From positions 1,305,501 through 1,369,500 of the forward strand of contig NZ_CP150304.1 in NCBI RefSeq assembly GCF_037992945.1: a stretch of 64,000 nt of DNA. The letters run 5' to 3'. The stretch is from Peribacillus sp. FSL E2-0218. Its GTDB lineage: Bacteria; Bacillota; Bacilli; Bacillales; DSM-1321. The notes under the pieces were generated by a model. That model did no database searches and was not told the origin of the DNA. It saw nothing but the letters and a program-made list of their open reading frames with translations. The translations under genes were made by a program, and so were the position numbers. Shown here piece after piece: positions 61,630 through 64,000 of the stretch. Positions within the stretch are counted from its first letter, which is position 1. Each line of letters starts with the position of its first letter.

Positions 61630-62541
61630 TTAATCCAAGAAATGTGATTGGAAAAATTCCAATTGATAGTCCAATGTTAGAGGGTCATTGAATATAAACT
61701 CGTTACCATTTGCTTCGAATACATGATTTTCTTTCACTGCAGGCATTTGTTTGTAAACATCGGTGTTTTGGAAAGAGTTATCTTGATCCCTATATTTGCT
61801 AATGACCAAATAGTCGCCGACATATTGGGGCAGTACTTCCAAGGAAATCGAATAATAGCCTTCCTTATGGACCATTTCCTTTACTTTGTCGGGCATTTTT
61901 AATCCCATTTCTTGATAGAGGACCTCGGTGCCCCTTCCCCAATTATCTCCAAACACAGCAAGCTGCTTATCATAGCTTTCCACCACTGTAACGGTAGCAT
62001 CTTCCCCGATTTTTTCTTTAATTTGCTTTCCGGCTGCCGCCGCACGTGATTTATAATCATCAATCCAAGCTTGTGCTTCTTTTTCCTTGTTCAGCAGCTT
62101 ACCGATTTCCAAATGCTGTGATAAATAATCCACTTTACCGTATGTATAAGTTACAGTAGGGGCAATTTCCTTCAACTTATCCAAATTTTTGGTAGTGCTT
62201 GCACCGATGATCAAATCTGGATCCAATTCGATTATTTTTTCCAATTCATCTTCTGATACCGATTGTACGTCTTTTAATTTTTTTTTGAACCTTGGGTTCA
62301 TTTTGGACCAAGGTTCTACACCAACTAAATTTACTCCAAGTGACATGACATCTCCCGCATAAGATGCTAAAACGATAACCCGTTTTGGGTTTGCAGGGAC
62401 CTCAATCGCACCATTTTCCGACTGATAGGTAATCGTATTTTTTTTGTTTTTTTCGCTCGATGTTTTTTCAGTGGCTGCATTGCCGCAGGCACTGACTAAA
62501 AGCGTAAAGATGAAGACGATGGGTAAAAGTATTTTTTTCAA
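61630..62541 (-). CDS. Ferric-siderophore-binding lipoprotein (FhuD/YxeB-like)
   Basis: This 303-aa lipoprotein has a signal peptide with lipobox LVSAC and the two-lobed FecB/PeripBP_2 fold: IEVPANPKRVIVLASYAGD, LDPDLIIGAS, WGRGTEVLYQEMGL and YYSISLEVLPQYVGDYLVIS. These resemble the hydroxamate-binding FhuD and YxeB of B. subtilis. It has no permease or ATPase gene next to it, as is common for extra siderophore receptors sharing one transporter. A Fur box lies upstream. Confidence 0.88.
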   Translation of the reverse strand: MKKILLPIVFIFTLLVSACGNAATEKTSSEKNKKNTITYQSENGAIEVPANPKRVIVLASYAGDVMSLGVNLVGVEPWSKMNPRFKKKLKDVQSVSEDELEKIIELDPDLIIGASTTKNLDKLKEIAPTVTYTYGKVDYLSQHLEIGKLLNKEKEAQAWIDDYKSRAAAAGKQIKEKIGEDATVTVVESYDKQLAVFGDNWGRGTEVLYQEMGLKMPDKVKEMVHKEGYYSISLEVLPQYVGDYLVISKYRDQDNSFQNTDVYKQMPAVKENHVFEANGNEFIFNDPLTLDYQLEFFQSHFLD

Positions 62542-62631
62542 AATGAAGTTCTCCTTATAGTAAAATATTTTTTGCCTTGTGGATCCTGCCGAAGGTTTCC
62601 TTTCTCTAAAAAGTGTTTGTTCACCAATAGA

Positions 62632-62646
62632 TGAGAATGATAATCA
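62632..62646 (-). promoter_or_regulatory. Fur box
   Basis: TGAGAATGATAATCA matches the Bacillus 7-1-7 Fur box TGATAATNATTATCA at 13 of 15 positions, about 90 bp before the siderophore-binding protein gene. Confidence 0.8.
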
Positions 62647-62878
62647 ATAACAATTAAAGTTTAATCTTCATTTTCAATTAAGTCAATGTTAAAAAATTAT
62701 TATCCCGACGTCCTATGCTTGGCTGAAACCGATTATTCCGCGGTCACATCTTACGCATAAAAAAAGCTTATTTTCATATAAATGATACATAGAGCAGATA
62801 TTCCATTGTCTAGACACAATCAGCTTAAACCTGCTTTCAGCCCTATTGGGGCCAATGAAAAAGGAGGAGGGGCATCAT

Positions 62879-63190
62879 ATGGACGTGAAGAAAGTCGATC
62901 TGCCTTGTGCTATCGGGAAACGAACCGTATATGACATGAAGGGCCATAAGCCATTTAATGAAAAAAATATCAGCACGTCATATAGTGCCGAGGAATTGGT
63001 GGAGCTATTGTCCCGACTCCCAGCCTTTGCACCCAAGCCCGTTTGTAAATTCATCATCAATGGCCGTACATTATTTGGGAAATTGGAATATAAAAAGAAA
63101 TCCGATTTGTATATAAGGCATAAATTTGGGAAAAAGGTTGTTCAATACGATATGAAGCAGCTGCAGTCTGTCGATATTCTGAAATATTAA
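62879..63190 (+). CDS. CotO-like small spore-coat protein paralogue
   Basis: This 103-aa protein begins MDVKKVDLPCAIGKRTVYDM. Its last 65 residues (RLPAFAPKPVC, INGRTLFGKLEYKKKSDLYI, KQLQSVDIL) align with the C-terminal domain of the next gene product (KPLCEAVMNGETL, DAKII). It is probably a spore-coat protein by that likeness and by position. AAGGAGGAGG precedes the ATG at 62879. It is 11 bp before cotO, in one unit. Confidence 0.75.
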   Translation: MDVKKVDLPCAIGKRTVYDMKGHKPFNEKNISTSYSAEELVELLSRLPAFAPKPVCKFIINGRTLFGKLEYKKKSDLYIRHKFGKKVVQYDMKQLQSVDILKY

Positions 63191-63201
63191 GGAGGAAGAA
63201 C

Positions 63202-63786
63202 ATGGCAGAGAGGAATGACGATAAACAATCCAAGCCGCTTTTATATGTCGATTCATCAAAGATTTCCGATCAGCGAGGAAATATGCAAACGGATTTCCGG
63301 ACGAAAAAGAGTACGGCTCCTGATACCGTTGAGCCAGAGCTTCAGGAAGAACAGCATGGGGAGCAAGAACAAAAGGAAGAAAAAATAGAAGAAGTTAAGC
63401 GTGAATTCGGTGTATATGATGCCATGAAGGAAATCGAAACGGAAATGACCGCGATCAGGAACATAACCAATCAATATATTCCTGTGCAAACGCCATCCGA
63501 GCAGACGGAGCCCCCTCAACAAGCAGAAAAGGAAACGGTAAAGCCAGAAAAGAAAAAGCGGAAAAAAATCGAGAAAAAAGAATCTTCTCGCGATATCATA
63601 ACGCGATTATCCCAACATCAAGGATTCCCGAAGCCATTGTGTGAAGCGGTAATGAACGGAGAAACACTTCGGTTCCACGTATTGGGGATTAAGGGGGAAT
63701 CGGTGAAGATTAAAAGGGGCAACCGTATTCACTTTGTCGCTCTTCCTGATATCATCGATGCCAAAATAATTGAAGAACCGAAGTGA
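63202..63786 (+). CDS. cotO: Spore coat morphogenetic protein CotO (YjbX)
   Basis: This 194-aa protein starts with KPLLYVDSSKI, the CotO opening, followed by a long charged Glu/Lys/Gln-rich middle (50-130) and a C-terminal domain (about 135-190). CotO helps the outer coat encase the spore. The position after fabI and before yjcA matches yjbX in B. subtilis. Expect mother-cell sigma-factor control, though no clear promoter is seen. Confidence 0.82.
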   Translation: MAERNDDKQSKPLLYVDSSKISDQRGNMQTDFRTKKSTAPDTVEPELQEEQHGEQEQKEEKIEEVKREFGVYDAMKEIETEMTAIRNITNQYIPVQTPSEQTEPPQQAEKETVKPEKKKRKKIEKKESSRDIITRLSQHQGFPKPLCEAVMNGETLRFHVLGIKGESVKIKRGNRIHFVALPDIIDAKIIEEPK

Positions 63787-63801
63787 AGGGGGCAATAGAG
63801 A

Positions 63802-64000
63802 ATGTTTCTCCCGCATAATGAGTTCACCTTGTTTGTACTATTAGGATTGGCCTCCTTCAGGCTGACACGATTGATTGTATTCGATAAAATCATGGAGCCG
63901 CTGCGCCGCCCTTTTTTTAAGGAAATAGAGGAAAAGAATGCAGAAGGCGAAGTGGAAATATATTTGCTTCCCAAAGAAAAGGGATTACTTGGCTGGGGAG
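63802..64000 (+). CDS. yjcA: YjcA-type DUF1360 membrane protein, 5' part
   Basis: The first 66 codons are seen before the right edge: MFLPHNEFTLFVLLGLASFR with one hydrophobic helix and the LTRLIVFDKI block that marks DUF1360. The family is sporulation-linked in Bacillus. It follows cotO by 15 bp. GAAGGGGG lies upstream of the ATG. Confidence 0.85.
   Translation, partial: MFLPHNEFTLFVLLGLASFRLTRLIVFDKIMEPLRRPFFKEIEEKNAEGEVEIYLLPKEKGLLGWG

Noticed and set aside
1..64000. CRISPR arrays, rRNA and tRNA genes, prophage
   Set aside because: None seen: no regular repeat-spacer array, no rRNA or tRNA-like sequence, no phage structural genes.

Overview
The window is about 64 kb of low- to mid-GC Firmicute chromosome. 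It matches a spore-forming, competence-gene-bearing Bacillaceae member. Gene order follows two blocks of the Bacillus subtilis map: yitK/yitS/yitT-yizC-yitU-yitV-yitW-argCJBD-carAB-argF-yjzC, then yjzD-yjaU-yjaV-comZ-yjzB-fabHA-fabF-yjaZ-yjbA-trpS-yjbC-spx-mecA-coiA-pepF-roxS-spxH-yjbI-cwlQ-yjbK-yjbM-nadK-yjbO-prpE-(mgtE)-fabI-cotO-yjcA. Several genes are inserted or missing relative to B. subtilis. From memory of related genomes, a Peribacillus (Bacillus simplex group) type organism is the best guess, but the genus cannot be fixed from this sequence alone. There are no rRNA or tRNA genes, CRISPR arrays or prophage.

Layout. 1-7.2 kb is a maltodextrin cluster: neopullulanase (partial), maltodextrin-binding lipoprotein, membrane-anchored alpha-amylase homologue, alpha-glucosidase and LacI-type regulator. 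MalF/MalG permease genes are not in the window. The amylase homologue has lost all of its catalytic residues. 7.2-17.1 kb is mostly minus-strand housekeeping and stress genes: MBL hydrolase, stress SDR, YajQ, DegV, YitT, a GsiB-like hydrophilin, YitU, YitV, YitW, then moaA and an Fnr regulator with a C-terminal cysteine cluster. 17.2-27 kb is one arginine/carbamoyl-phosphate operon with two ArgR-type boxes. 27-34 kb holds an FAH-family hydrolase, a CtsR-controlled clpB, yjzD, yjaU, yjaV, comZ and yjzB. 34.5-42.8 kb holds FapR-controlled fabH-fabF, a predicted metalloprotease, yjbA, trpS, a DUF4015 glycosidase and yjbC. 42.8-44.6 kb is an IS1182-family element plus a dispersed repeat, inserted between yjbC and spx and bracketed by two identical copies of a terminator hairpin. 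45-58.9 kb is the spx-mecA-cls-coiA-pepF-roxS-spxH region followed by cwlQ, yjbK, the small alarmone synthetase, NAD kinase, a pseudouridine synthase and prpE. 59-64 kb has mgtE, FapR-controlled fabI, a Fur-boxed siderophore-binding lipoprotein and the start of a spore-coat cluster (two CotO-like genes, then yjcA running off the edge).

How it works together. Much of the right half is one proteostasis and redox-stress neighbourhood: Spx, its ClpXP adaptor SpxH, the ClpC adaptor MecA, ClpB, and the redox-responsive small RNA RoxS/RsaE. RoxS is present here as two tandem genes, each with Rex-like sites. A perfect Fnr-type palindrome lies between the copies, and another spans the predicted start of the second copy. 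Fatty-acid synthesis is tied together by FapR boxes at fabH and fabI.

Most notable observations: (1) an intact, membrane-anchored GH13 protein lacking every catalytic residue; (2) tandem RoxS/RsaE genes; (3) an insertion that duplicated a terminator and separated yjbC from spx; (4) a three-copy dispersed repeat, one copy carrying a nested palindromic insert.
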